Counted from the stretch's first letter, positions 24,241 to 33,237 are shown. The stretch is 64,000 nt of DNA from Streptomyces sp. NRRL S-1022 (GCF_000720135.1 NZ_JOIU01000016.1:248001-312000), one strand, 5' to 3'. Notes: generated from the letters alone by a model not told the origin. A program made the numbers and translations.

Positions 24241-25560
24241 GTGCCAGCAAGTGCAACGAATTCCCTGCGAGTCGCCGTCCTCGCCGACTCGGACACCCGG
24301 TGGAAGTGGGGCGCGCTCACCGCGCAGCGGCTCATGCCCGCGGCCACCGGGGTCCGGCTCGACGGCTACCTCCTGCGGGGACGCGCCACCCCCACCGCCC
24401 GCCAGCTGCGGGAGGTCGGCGTCCGGGCGGACTCTCTGCGCGAGGTCACCGGCGTGGAGTTCCTGCGCGCGATGACCGAGGACCCCGAGGACCGGTACGA
24501 CGTCCTCGTCCTCGCCCTGGTCGGCGGCGGTGTCCAGGCGATGCTGCACGGACTGCGCGCCGCCTGGGGCTCCGGGCCCCGTCCCGTGGTCGTCACCGGC
24601 TATGTCGGAGTCGTCTACGAGAAGCTCACCGACGGGCTGCTGCTGCGGCACGGCGCGGACCTCGTCCTCGCCAATTCCCGTCACGACGCGGACCGGTTCC
24701 GCACCGTGTACGAGGGGGTCGGCGCCGACGCCTCCGCGGTCACCGAGGTCGCGCTGCCCTTCCTCGGCGGTACGCCCTACACCGGCGGACACGACCCGTT
24801 CACCGTGGTGTTCGCGGCCCAGCCGTCGGTGCCGGACAACCGCCGGGACCGCGCCTACCTGCTGGGCCGGCTCGTCGAGCACGCCCGCCGGCACCCCGAG
24901 CGCGAGGTGCTGCTCAAGCTGCGCTCCAAGCCCGGCGAGCACACCACCCACATCGAGGAACTGCCGTACCAGAAACTGGTCCAGGGCCAGGACCCGCCGG
25001 CCAACTTCCGCCTGGTGTACGGGCACATGGGCGAGGTGCTCGACCGCACCGACCTGCTGGTCACGGTCAGCTCCACGGCCGCCCTGGAGGCCCTGCACCG
25101 CCGCATCCCCACCGCGGTCCTCACCGACCTCGGGGTGCGCGAGGTGCTCGGCAACCACCACTTCACCGGCTCCGGCTGCCTCGCCTCCTGGGACCAGCTC
25201 GACGCCGGGCACCGGCCGGTGCCGGACGAGGAGTGGGTGGCCCGGCAGGGCGTGGCCGCCGACGGGGCGTACGACACGGCCTTCGACACCGCCCGCGAGC
25301 GCATCGCCCGGCTGCTGGACCGGCCGGGCGGGCTGCCGCCCCTGAACCCCTACTACACCCCCGAGACCGCGCCCGGCTACCTGCCCGGCATCCTCGCCCG
25401 CCACCACCTCGGCCCCGACGGCGTCCCGCTGCCCGGCGCGCCCGCCGCCGACAAGGCGCCCGGCCCCGTCCGGCAGATCGTGCGCCGCGCGGCACGCGGC
25501 GCCTACCGGCACGGCGTCCAGCGGGTCGCCCCCGTGATCCGGCGGATGGGCGAGCTGTGA
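24241..25560 (+). CDS. DUF6716 family putative glycosyltransferase
   Basis: A 439-residue soluble protein: VAVLADSDTRWKWGALTAQRL at the start, VVTGYVGVVYEKLTDGLLLR, VVFAAQPSVPDNRRDRAYLLG, LLKLRSKPGEHTTHIEELPY and VTVSSTAALEALHRRIPTAVLTD. The last motifs resemble the C-terminal halves of POST-like transferases. It is first in the plus-strand operon of nonulosonic acid genes, and the function is inferred from that setting. GTG at 24241 is the likely leaderless start. Confidence 0.75.
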   Translation: MPASATNSLRVAVLADSDTRWKWGALTAQRLMPAATGVRLDGYLLRGRATPTARQLREVGVRADSLREVTGVEFLRAMTEDPEDRYDVLVLALVGGGVQAMLHGLRAAWGSGPRPVVVTGYVGVVYEKLTDGLLLRHGADLVLANSRHDADRFRTVYEGVGADASAVTEVALPFLGGTPYTGGHDPFTVVFAAQPSVPDNRRDRAYLLGRLVEHARRHPEREVLLKLRSKPGEHTTHIEELPYQKLVQGQDPPANFRLVYGHMGEVLDRTDLLVTVSSTAALEALHRRIPTAVLTDLGVREVLGNHHFTGSGCLASWDQLDAGHRPVPDEEWVARQGVAADGAYDTAFDTARERIARLLDRPGGLPPLNPYYTPETAPGYLPGILARHHLGPDGVPLPGAPAADKAPGPVRQIVRRAARGAYRHGVQRVAPVIRRMGEL

Positions 25561-25583
25561 CCTCACCCCAAGGAGTGAACCCC

Positions 25584-26873
25584 ATGTCCCACTCGCAAGC
25601 GGGCCCGGGCACCCCGGTCCGCCGGGTGCTCGCGGTGATCCCCGCGCGCGGCGGCTCCAAGGGCGTGCCCGCGAAGAACCTCGCCCCCGTGGGCGGTGTC
25701 CCGCTGGTGGCCCGCGCGGTGCGCGAGTGCCGGGCGGCCCGGCTGGTGACCGACGTCGTCGTGTCCACCGACGACCAGGCCATCGCCACCGCCGCCCGGC
25801 AGGCCGGCGCCGAGGTCGTGCTGCGGCCCGCCGCCATCGCCGGGGACACCGCCACCTCCGAGGCCGCGGTCCTGCACGCCATGGACACCCACGAGACGCT
25901 GCACGGCTCCGCCGTCGACGTGGTGCTGCTCGTGCAGTGCACCAGCCCCTTCGTCGTCCGCGAGGACATCGACGGGGTCGCGTCAGCGGTGATCGAGGAC
26001 GGCGCGGACACCGCGCTGACGGTCGCGCCCTTCCACGGTTTCGTCTGGCGCGAAGCGGCCGACGGCCTCGCCGCGCCCGGCGGCCCGTCGGCCACCGGCA
26101 CGGCGACCGGGGACCGGACGGCGGCGACCACCGGGGGCCAGGGCGTCAACCACGACAAGTCCTACCGTCCGCGCCGCCAGGACCGCCCCCAGGACTTCCT
26201 GGAGACCGGCGCCGCCTACGCGATGGACGCGGCCGGCTTCCGCGAGCACCGCCACCGCTTCTTCGGCCACACCGAACTGGTCCGCACCGACCCGGCCCGG
26301 GTGCTGGAGATCGACGACCCGCACGACCTCGCGCGGGCCCGGGCCCTCGCGCCGCTCTTCGACGCGGACCGCCCCGGTTCGCTGCCGACCGCCGACGACG
26401 TGGACGCGGTCGTACTGGACTTCGACGGCACCCAGACCGACGACCGGGTGCTGATCGACTCCGAGGGACGGGAGTTCGTCGCCGTGCACCGCGGCGACGG
26501 ACTCGGCGTCGCGGCCCTCCGCCGGAGCGGCCTGAAGATGCTGATCCTGTCCACGGAACAGAACCCGGTCGTCGCCGCCCGCGCCCGCAAGCTGCGGATC
26601 CCCGTGCTGCACGGCATCGACCGGAAAGACCTCGCGCTGAAGCAGTGGTGCGAGGAGCAGGGCATCGCGCCGGAGCGCGTGCTCTACGTCGGCAACGACG
26701 TCAACGACCTCCCGTGCTTCGCCCTCGTCGGCTGGCCCGTGGCGGTCGCGAGCGCCCACGACGTCGTACGCGGCGCCGCACGCGCGGTCACCACCGTCCC
26801 CGGCGGTGACGGCGCGATCCGAGAGATCGCCAGCTGGATCCTCGGCCCCTCTCTCGATTCCCTCCCCAAGTAA
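25584..26873 (+). CDS. Acylneuraminate/Kdn cytidylyltransferase fused to HAD phosphatase
   Basis: A 429-residue bifunctional protein. Residues 14-240 form a CMP-sialic acid synthetase domain (IPARGGSKGVPAKNL, VVSTDDQAIA, VLLVQCTSPFV, DFLETGAAYAMD). From about residue 272 there is a KdsC-like HAD phosphatase: LDFDGTQTDD (nucleophile Asp279, Asp281), LILSTEQNP and YVGNDVNDLPCF. The pairing suggests dephosphorylation of a nonulosonate 9-phosphate followed by CMP activation. A Gly/Thr-rich insert (about residues 168-188) interrupts the first domain. AAGGAG lies 8 nt before ATG 25584. It is probably cytosolic. Confidence 0.9.
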   Translation: MSHSQAGPGTPVRRVLAVIPARGGSKGVPAKNLAPVGGVPLVARAVRECRAARLVTDVVVSTDDQAIATAARQAGAEVVLRPAAIAGDTATSEAAVLHAMDTHETLHGSAVDVVLLVQCTSPFVVREDIDGVASAVIEDGADTALTVAPFHGFVWREAADGLAAPGGPSATGTATGDRTAATTGGQGVNHDKSYRPRRQDRPQDFLETGAAYAMDAAGFREHRHRFFGHTELVRTDPARVLEIDDPHDLARARALAPLFDADRPGSLPTADDVDAVVLDFDGTQTDDRVLIDSEGREFVAVHRGDGLGVAALRRSGLKMLILSTEQNPVVAARARKLRIPVLHGIDRKDLALKQWCEEQGIAPERVLYVGNDVNDLPCFALVGWPVAVASAHDVVRGAARAVTTVPGGDGAIREIASWILGPSLDSLPK

Positions 26874-26885
26874 GGACACCCCCTG

Positions 26886-27824
26886 ATGAGCAGCAACTCC
26901 CGTCTGCGTACGTTCGGTTCGCGCGAGGTCGGCCCCGGCCGCCCGGTCTACGTCTGCGGCGAGATCGGCATCAACCACAACGGTGAGCTGGAGAACGCCT
27001 TCAAGCTGATCGACGTGGCCGCCGAGGCCGGCTGCGACGCCGTCAAGTTCCAGAAGCGCACCCCGGAGATCTGCACCCCGCGCGACCAGTGGGACATCGA
27101 GCGCGACACCCCCTGGGGCCGGATGACGTACATCGACTACCGCCACCGGGTGGAGTTCGGCGAGGACGAGTACCGCCAGATCGACGCGTACTGCAAGGAG
27201 AAGGGGATCGCCTGGTTCGCCTCCCCGTGGGACACCGAGGCCGTCGCCTTCCTGGAGAAGTTCGACGTCCCCGCGCACAAGGTGGCGAGCGCCTCCCTGA
27301 CCGACGACGAACTGCTGCGCGCCCTGCGCGCCACGGGCCGTACGGTCATCCTCTCCACCGGCATGTCCACCCCACGGCAGATCCGGCACGCGGTCGAGGT
27401 CCTGGGCAGCGACAACATCCTGATGTGCCACGCGACCTCGACGTACCCGGCGAAGGCCGAGGAGCTGAACCTCCGCGTGATCAACACGCTGGAGAAGGAG
27501 TACCCGAACGTCCCGATCGGCTACTCCGGCCACGAGACGGGCCTGCAGACCACGCTGGCCGCCGTCGCGCTGGGCGCCACGTTCGTCGAGCGCCACATCA
27601 CCCTCGACCGCGCCATGTGGGGCTCCGACCAGGCCGCGTCGGTGGAGCCGCAGGGCCTCACGCGCCTGGTCCGCGACATCCGCACCATCGAGGCCTCCCT
27701 CGGTGACGGCGTCAAGAAGGTCTACGACTCCGAGCTGGGCCCGATGAAGAAGCTGCGCCGCGTCGCCGGCGCCGTCGCCGAGGCGGAGATCGCCGCGGCG
27801 GCGGGCGAGCCGGTCGCGGTGTGA
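26886..27824 (+). CDS. NeuB-family nonulosonic acid (Kdn/sialic acid) synthase
   Basis: A 312-residue synthase condensing phosphoenolpyruvate with a sugar or sugar phosphate: YVCGEIGINHNGELENAFKLIDVAAEAGCDAVKFQKR at the start, ILSTGMSTPRQI, and GYSGHETGL with VERHITLDRAMWGSDQAAS near the end. The C-terminal antifreeze-like (SAF) domain typical of NeuB is essentially missing; the protein ends soon after KKVYDSELGPMKKLRR. It starts 12 nt after the cytidylyltransferase stop with AAGGA upstream. With that enzyme it supplies the CMP-sugar for a wall teichulosonic-acid-type polymer, as reported for S. coelicolor. Confidence 0.92.
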   Translation: MSSNSRLRTFGSREVGPGRPVYVCGEIGINHNGELENAFKLIDVAAEAGCDAVKFQKRTPEICTPRDQWDIERDTPWGRMTYIDYRHRVEFGEDEYRQIDAYCKEKGIAWFASPWDTEAVAFLEKFDVPAHKVASASLTDDELLRALRATGRTVILSTGMSTPRQIRHAVEVLGSDNILMCHATSTYPAKAEELNLRVINTLEKEYPNVPIGYSGHETGLQTTLAAVALGATFVERHITLDRAMWGSDQAASVEPQGLTRLVRDIRTIEASLGDGVKKVYDSELGPMKKLRRVAGAVAEAEIAAAAGEPVAV

Positions 27825-27859
27825 ATCCAGGTCACTGACGACGGGACGGTCGTACGCCG

Positions 27860-29248
27860 ATGAGCCCCCGCGCCGGCCAGGCCGGCCACCCCGCCCGCAC
27901 GCTCGCCTTCGTGGAGAGCCCGGTACAGCTGCTGAACGTACTGGAGTGGGCACACCTGCACGGCCTGCCCGGCTCCCCGCCGCCCGGACACGGCCCGGAC
28001 CGGACCGCGTCGCCGGGCCCCGGCGGCGCGGAGGGGGAAGCGCCGTCCGGGCCCACGCGGTCCCGTTCCGGCGGCGCGGGGCCGGTCACGGCCTCCGTGT
28101 CCCCGCCCGGACCCGCACGGCCCGGACCCGCGCCGGCCGGCCCTGCGCCGGCCGGACCCGTGCCCGCCGAACCCGCGTCCGCCGTGCCCGCGCAGGGCCG
28201 GCGGGCGCAGGCCGGTGCTGCGGCGGCAGGTGCGGCGGACGGTGCGGCAGCGATCGGTGCGGCGGCGGACGGTGCTGCGGCGGCCCCTGCGGAACTGACC
28301 GTCGTCGTGCTCGCCCCGACCGACCCCATGACCCGCGGCCAGCTGCGGCGCATGGCCGACCTGGCCCGGGACGAGGGGTACCGGGTGCGCTGGGAGGAGG
28401 CGCGGGGCGGTACGACCGCGCCCTTCCACACCATCGGCGGACTGGCCGGCCCCCTGCGCCGGGCCGACCGGGTCGTCATGGGCGACCCGTTCTCCCGCTA
28501 CGTACAGCTCCTGCTGACCATCACCCGCGCCCGCGACCTGGTGGTCGTGGACGACGGCACGGCGACGATGGAGTTCGTCGCCCAGCTGGCCCGCGGTGAA
28601 CGCCTGGTCCGCTGGCACCGCAAGGGCGGCCGGCCCGGTCCCCGGGACCTGCTCTTCGCGCCGGTGTCCTCCTCCGCCCGCCGCCGGCTGACGCCCAGCG
28701 CGGGCCGGCGGGTCGAGGTGTTCTCCTCCATGCCGGTGACGGAGACCCCGGAGGGCGTCACGGTCACCGCGAACGACTTCGCCTGGACCCGGGACCGCTT
28801 CGGGCCGCCGCGCATCACCAACGGCGCGGACATGGTCGGCACCTCGCTGGTGGAGACGGGGGTGGTGGACGGCGACCGCTATGTGGCGGCCGTCCGCGAA
28901 CTGGCCAGGGCCCACGGCGTGACCCGCTACTTCGCCCACCGCCGCGAGAGCACCCAGAAACTGCACCGCCTGGCGGGCGAGACCGGCCTGGAGATCGTCC
29001 GCCCGGACCTGCCCCTGGAGCTGATCGCCCGGCGCGGCCCCATCGGCCGTACGATCCTCAGCTTCCCCTCCACGGTCGTCCACACCCTGCCGCTGGCCCT
29101 GGCCGGCACGGGCGTCCGCGTCGCCGTCTGCGACATCGACCCCACCTGGCTCACGGACACCGCCTCCCCGCGGGCCCAGGGCTTCCTCTCCGGCGTGACC
29201 GGCACCGCCCGCGACGTCCACCGGCTGACGGCGGTGACCCCGGCCTGA
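27860..29248 (+). CDS. Polysialyltransferase-like protein with Pro/Ala-rich insert
   Basis: A 462-residue protein beginning ARTLAFVESPVQLLNVLEWAH, the usual start of POST/GT52-type transferases. About 110 residues of Pro/Ala/Gly-rich repeat (residues 37-147) then interrupt the first Rossmann domain, before LTVVVLAPTDPMTRGQLRRM resumes it. Later motifs are DLVVVDDGTATMEFV, YFAHRRESTQKLHRL and TILSFPSTVVHTLPLAL. It is the last gene of the plus-strand operon and probably polymerises or caps the nonulosonic acid chain. The insert is an unusual fusion-like expansion; the enzyme may tolerate it as a loop. Confidence 0.78.
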   Translation: MSPRAGQAGHPARTLAFVESPVQLLNVLEWAHLHGLPGSPPPGHGPDRTASPGPGGAEGEAPSGPTRSRSGGAGPVTASVSPPGPARPGPAPAGPAPAGPVPAEPASAVPAQGRRAQAGAAAAGAADGAAAIGAAADGAAAAPAELTVVVLAPTDPMTRGQLRRMADLARDEGYRVRWEEARGGTTAPFHTIGGLAGPLRRADRVVMGDPFSRYVQLLLTITRARDLVVVDDGTATMEFVAQLARGERLVRWHRKGGRPGPRDLLFAPVSSSARRRLTPSAGRRVEVFSSMPVTETPEGVTVTANDFAWTRDRFGPPRITNGADMVGTSLVETGVVDGDRYVAAVRELARAHGVTRYFAHRRESTQKLHRLAGETGLEIVRPDLPLELIARRGPIGRTILSFPSTVVHTLPLALAGTGVRVAVCDIDPTWLTDTASPRAQGFLSGVTGTARDVHRLTAVTPA

Positions 29249-29284
29249 CGACGGCCGCTGGGACCTGATCCGAACGACAGGCCC

Positions 29285-29488
29285 CTAGGGGCCGGGCGGA
29301 CCGGTGTCGCAGCCGGTCGGGCAGACCCAGAGCCGGAACGGCAGTCCGCGGTAGCGCACCTCGCCCAGCACCCGGCCGCTCGGCCCCAGCGGGAGACCGC
29401 AGTCGGCGCAGTCGATGCCCATCTGCTGTCGGGGCCGGAGCCGGGCGACATCCGGCAGCAGCGGGGGAGCCGAGACCAGGGTGTTCAC
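29285..29488 (-). CDS. Small Cys-rich protein
   Basis: A 67-residue protein with two Cys pairs (DCADCGLP and WVCPTGCD) that could form a zinc ribbon, separated by VLGEVRYRGLPFRL. It has no signal peptide. It lies just after the wall-polymer operon, on the other strand. ATG at 29488; no strong ribosome site. The function is unknown. Confidence 0.5.
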   Translation of the reverse strand: MNTLVSAPPLLPDVARLRPRQQMGIDCADCGLPLGPSGRVLGEVRYRGLPFRLWVCPTGCDTGPPGP

Positions 29489-29620
29489 GCGCCGCCCCCG
29501 GCCGTCCGGCCCCGGGCGGCGGCTGCCCGCGCCGGCGTACGGAAACTGCTCATCGATGGGGAACCTCCAGCTGTGCCAGACGGGACCGGGCCCAGGCTCG
29601 GTGGGCGCCGCCGTGAACGG

Positions 29621-30574
29621 TCAGGAACGGTCGCCGGGCCACCCGAAGCGACGCGGGTGGCCGGAGAGCCGGTCATGGGCCGCCGGCCCGCCGGCAACCG
29701 CCTCTCCCACGGGTCCCGCGAAGGCCACCTGTGGCAGGTCGCCGCTCGTGTACAGCGTGCCCTCCCGGGGCGCCGCCGCCTCCTCCACGGCCGCCTTCTC
29801 GGAAGGCTGGGACCGGTGCCGGGGGAAGGTCCGCCGGGGCGGCCTGGTCAGGGTGACCTGCCGCACCACCTGCTGGAAGCAGGCCAGCGAGGCGAGGCTC
29901 GGCAGGGCGGCGGCCACGGTGTCCACGATGTGCTTCGGCGCCTGCGCCACACACAGCGCCATGGCGATGGCGGAGAACACCAGGAGGACGGACCAGGAGT
30001 GGAAGGCCCGGCGCTGGTGCAGCGCCGCCCGGAGGATGGACAGCGACGCCACCAGCCAGGGGCCGAACACCAGCAGGGGCCACCAGGAGACCGCGCCGCT
30101 CTCCGTCCGGGCCGCCGCGACGAAGCGCAGCGGGTCGTAGGCGATCAGGCCGCCGAAGATGCTCACGCCCGAGGCGATGACGGTCGCGGCGGCGGCGATG
30201 AGGTGGCTGGCGACCCTGATCTTGCCGGGACGGGGCCTGCGGCGGTCCTTGCGGTGGCCCCGCGGAGCCGCCTTCACCGGGGGCAGCTCCGCCGTGAGTT
30301 CCACCAGGGCCTCACGGGGCGTCTTCGGCTCCGGATCCACGAGGTGTTCCTCATGGCGCGCGCCCGGGACCCGCCCCTGCTGCTCCATGGTGTCCCGGAG
30401 CATGTAGGCCAGCTCTTCCGCAGGGTCCCAGCCGGAGTCCGGGGGGACCAGAGGATGCGAGAAATCCTCCGTGGGCGATCGGTGCCGCCCCCTGCCGTGG
30501 TAATAGTCGTCCGCATAGTCGGCGGGGAGATCCGGGTACGATCCCATCGTCTCGTGCTGCATGGGCGATGTCAT
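29621..30574 (-). CDS. DUF2637 domain membrane protein
   Basis: A 317-residue protein with a long charged N-terminus (residues 1-115), four hydrophobic helices (about 120-145, 163-185, 193-212, 215-240) containing SIFGGLIAYDPLRF and WWPLLVFGPWLVASLSILRAALHQRR, and a Pro/Glu-rich tail. This matches DUF2637 (SpdB-like) proteins of Streptomyces, often linked to plasmid or integrated-element transfer regions, though no transfer genes are here. The ATG at 30574 overlaps the upstream stop (ATGA), so it is coupled to the 77-aa gene. Confidence 0.82.
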   Translation of the reverse strand: MTSPMQHETMGSYPDLPADYADDYYHGRGRHRSPTEDFSHPLVPPDSGWDPAEELAYMLRDTMEQQGRVPGARHEEHLVDPEPKTPREALVELTAELPPVKAAPRGHRKDRRRPRPGKIRVASHLIAAAATVIASGVSIFGGLIAYDPLRFVAAARTESGAVSWWPLLVFGPWLVASLSILRAALHQRRAFHSWSVLLVFSAIAMALCVAQAPKHIVDTVAAALPSLASLACFQQVVRQVTLTRPPRRTFPRHRSQPSEKAAVEEAAAPREGTLYTSGDLPQVAFAGPVGEAVAGGPAAHDRLSGHPRRFGWPGDRS

Positions 30575-30804
30575 TCCGCCGGCGAAAGACGGAACCAGGC
30601 GTCCGCGCCCACCCAGCGTCGGGAGATGTCACTCTCCAGCGAGTTCATTCTGTCCATGAATTCCTGGAGGATCTCCTCGGTGGCCTCCAGTGTGACAGGA
30701 AGGCCCCCCCTCATCAGGACTCCTCTGGCGCTGTGCTTTTCGGCGGGTGCCGGCAGATAGGTGTAAGAACCCAGTCGCACGGGACCCCTCAGAGCCTTCG
30801 TCAT
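30571..30804 (-). CDS. Small conserved-looking protein upstream of DUF2637 gene
   Basis: A 77-residue soluble protein (MTKALRGPVRLGSYTYLPAP ... GGLPVTLEATEEILQEFMDRMNSLES) ending SRRWVGADAWFRLSPAE. Its stop overlaps the DUF2637 start. The start at 30804 has no good ribosome site but is the only sensible ATG before the helix. The family is not recognised. Confidence 0.6.
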   Translation of the reverse strand: MTKALRGPVRLGSYTYLPAPAEKHSARGVLMRGGLPVTLEATEEILQEFMDRMNSLESDISRRWVGADAWFRLSPAE

Positions 30805-30978
30805 GCTGCAACTAACGGCACCATGCGGCGATGGGTGTGCGGCAAACGAGTGAAGAAAGTAGCCGGACAAACACCTTTTCCCGGTGTCGTTCGGCCCTAT
30901 GCCCATCCTGTATGAGAAATGGAAAAGCAGGTCGTACGCGCTGGCGGCTGGCGCAGGAGAAAAGTTTCTGCCAAGCGT

Positions 30979-31010
30979 AGGGGGCTGGTTCTCTCTCGCC
31001 AGCAGCCCCT
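30979..31010. terminator. Hairpin after the 66-aa membrane gene
   Basis: AGGGGGCTGG (30979-30988) pairs with CCAGCAGCCCCT (30999-31010) with a 2-nt bulge and a 10-nt loop. It lies just downstream of the minus-strand gene ending at 31022. Confidence 0.55.
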
Positions 31011-31021
31011 GGAGCGGATTA

Positions 31022-31222
31022 TTAGGATTTGTTGCCGTCGGAGTAGCCCGGGGCGTCATTCATGGCCCGCACCTCGCGCTGCAGCACCTCCACCATGCGC
31101 CGCCGCCGTCGCAATTCCACGGTGTCGGTCTGCCGCTGACACTGGTGAGGTCGTACGAAAATGGATCCCGCGGTGCAGAGGGAGGTGCATGTGATCATCG
31201 TCCAGACGAGCATGTTCCACAT
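31022..31222 (-). CDS. Small single-span membrane protein
   Basis: A 66-residue protein: a short hydrophobic helix (MLVWTMITCTSLCTAGSIFV) then a basic, helical cytoplasmic tail (ELRRRRRMVEVLQREVRAMN). An excellent AGGAGA ribosome site lies before ATG 31222, which supports a real gene although the family is unknown. It precedes the 77-aa and DUF2637 genes on the same strand, but a hairpin separates them. Confidence 0.62.
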   Translation of the reverse strand: MWNMLVWTMITCTSLCTAGSIFVRPHQCQRQTDTVELRRRRRMVEVLQREVRAMNDAPGYSDGNKS

Positions 31223-31840
31223 TTTTTTCTCCTGCGTGACGTACGGATGGGCTCGCAGGTTATCCACCCCGAGGCGCGTCCTCCTGAATATGCGCGATAC
31301 GGGATAACTCGTCACTCGAAGAGCGGACCGAAAAGCAAATGAGGGACGAGCGCCCCCTCGGCTTGCTCTTTTGCCCTGGTCGTGGAAAGCGTGGCCGTGC
31401 CGCCGGGGGCTGCCGGCAACGGGGAAACGGGGTGGACCACACCCACGTCCTGTCTCCTGGGGCGAGCGGAAGCAGCCGGAGGCGGGCACCGAGGCCGTCG
31501 GCGGCCGGCGCGGCTCCGCGGGGGCCGAAGGAGCACAAGATCCTCCCGCCTCCGTCCCCCGTACGGCTCCCGGGGCCCGGTCGCCGCGGAGGCGAGGGCC
31601 GCCCGGCGGTTGTCACGGCAGGGAACCGGGAACCCAGGGGGTCCGGTGCGTGGACATCGCGCGCGTGATCCCGGTGAGGCGTGGTATGCGTGGAGGAGGA
31701 AAAAGAGAGGTTTTACCCACCCTAGTCCGCCGCCAAGCGTCCGCCGGTCAAGATTTTCTTCCCCTAACGGGCTGAAGTTTTGTTGATCCAGGGGTAGTTG
31801 ACCTGTCGGGCGTCCTACCCTCCAGAGGGTGAAGCAATTG
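31223..31840. other. Gene-free stretch upstream of the M20 amidohydrolase
   Basis: About 620 nt without a convincing gene; open frames here lack ribosome sites and family-like sequence. The last 150 nt is AT-richer than the surroundings and should hold the amidohydrolase promoter; I could not fix its -35/-10. Confidence 0.5.
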
Positions 31841-33076
31841 ATGTCCCTAGAGTCCGAGTCCGGCCTCCCGGGGGATGTGCTCCCCGGCGTGCTGAGCGAG
31901 TCCCTGCACGCCGAACTCGTCGCCTTCCGGCGCGACTTGCACATGCACCCCGAGCTGGGCAACCAGGAGTTCCGCACCACCGCCGCGATCAAGGAACGGC
32001 TGGAGCAGGCCGGGCTCAAGCCCCGCGTCCTGAGCACCGGAACGGGACTCGTCTGTGACATCGGCCTCGCGGAGGGTGAGCGCCCGTCCGTGCCGGTGCT
32101 CGCGCTGCGCGCCGACATCGACGCCCTGCCCATCCCGGACACCAAGACCGACTGCGCGTACCGGTCGACCGTGCCGGACCGGGCCCACGCCTGCGGGCAC
32201 GACGTGCACACCACCGTCGTCCTCGGCACCGGCCTGGTCCTCGCCGACCTGCACGCCAAGGGCCTGCTGCCCCGCCCGGTGCGGCTGATCTTCCAGGCCG
32301 CCGAGGAGGTGCTGCCCGGCGGCGCCCTGGACGCGATCGAGGACGGCGCGCTCCGCGGGGTCGGCCGGATCCTCGCCGTGCACTGCGACCCCAGGGTGGA
32401 GGCCGGGAAGGTCGGGCTGCGGCACGGGCCGATCACCAGCGCCTGCGACCGCCTGGAGATCGCGCTCGACGGCCCCGGCGGGCACACCGCCCGCCCGCAC
32501 CTGACCACGGACCTGGTCACCGCCGCCGCCCGGGTCGCCGTCGACGTCCCCGCGCTGGTCGGCCGCCGGGTCGACACCCGTGCCGGCCTCGCCCTCACCT
32601 GGGGCCGGATCGAGACGGGTCACGCGCCGAACGTGATCCCGCAGCACGCCGAGCTGTCCGGGACCGTGCGCTGCCTGGACCTGGAGGCCTGGCGGCAGGC
32701 CCCCGACATCGTGCACGCGGCCATCGACGAGGTCGCCACCCTGCACCGGGCCAAGTCCGAGATCACCTACGTGCGCGGGGTGCCGCCGGTCGTCAACGAC
32801 CGGGAGTCGACCGAACTGCTGCGCCGGGCCATGGTCGCCCGGCGCGGCATGAAGTCCGTGGAGAGCACCGAGCAGAGCCTCGGCGGCGAGGACTTCTCCT
32901 GGTACCTGGAGCGCGTGCCCGGCGCGATGGCCCGCCTCGGGGTGCGCCGGCCCGGCGAGCGCACCGTACGCGATCTCCACCAGGGCGACTTCGACGCCGA
33001 CGAACACGCCATCACGGTCGGTGTGGAGATGTTCACCGCCGCCGCCTTCCTGGACGCCAACGGGGCCCGCGGCTGA
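31841..33076 (+). CDS. M20 family amidohydrolase/peptidase
   Basis: A 411-residue metallohydrolase: RRDLHMHPELGNQEFRTT near residue 33, LALRADIDALPI, the metal-binding HACGHDVHTTVVLGTG, FQAAEEVLPGGALDAI, and GHAPNVIPQHAELSGTVR in the lid domain. Such enzymes hydrolyse N-acyl amino acids, hippurate-like amides or dipeptides. ATG at 31841 has AGAGGG about 11 nt upstream; GTG at 31829 is an alternative. It precedes the nucleoside transporter genes but is separated from them by 278 nt, so a shared role is not shown. Confidence 0.9.
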   Translation: MSLESESGLPGDVLPGVLSESLHAELVAFRRDLHMHPELGNQEFRTTAAIKERLEQAGLKPRVLSTGTGLVCDIGLAEGERPSVPVLALRADIDALPIPDTKTDCAYRSTVPDRAHACGHDVHTTVVLGTGLVLADLHAKGLLPRPVRLIFQAAEEVLPGGALDAIEDGALRGVGRILAVHCDPRVEAGKVGLRHGPITSACDRLEIALDGPGGHTARPHLTTDLVTAAARVAVDVPALVGRRVDTRAGLALTWGRIETGHAPNVIPQHAELSGTVRCLDLEAWRQAPDIVHAAIDEVATLHRAKSEITYVRGVPPVVNDRESTELLRRAMVARRGMKSVESTEQSLGGEDFSWYLERVPGAMARLGVRRPGERTVRDLHQGDFDADEHAITVGVEMFTAAAFLDANGARG

Positions 33077-33237
33077 GCCGGCGGCCCCCTCGGGGGCCGC
33101 CTCCCTCGCCGGCGCAACACGGATGCAAGCCATTCGTGCACTGTCCGCAACAGCGCCGTGAGAAGGCCGAGAGCGCGAGTTCAGGCACTGTTTGCCTCGA
33201 ATCGATAACGGCTTCGCGAGAGGGTTTTTTGCGACAT

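Noticed and set aside
30972..30988. AAGCGTAGGGGGCTGG similar to sequence after lysE (14611-14627)
   Set aside because: The match is short, has a 2-nt gap, and the 30979 copy is explained by a terminator stem.
31371..31786. Plus-strand open frames in the 31.2-31.8 kb gap
   Set aside because: Composition is Arg/Gly/Pro-rich, several frames are open at once, and none has a ribosome site or recognisable family.
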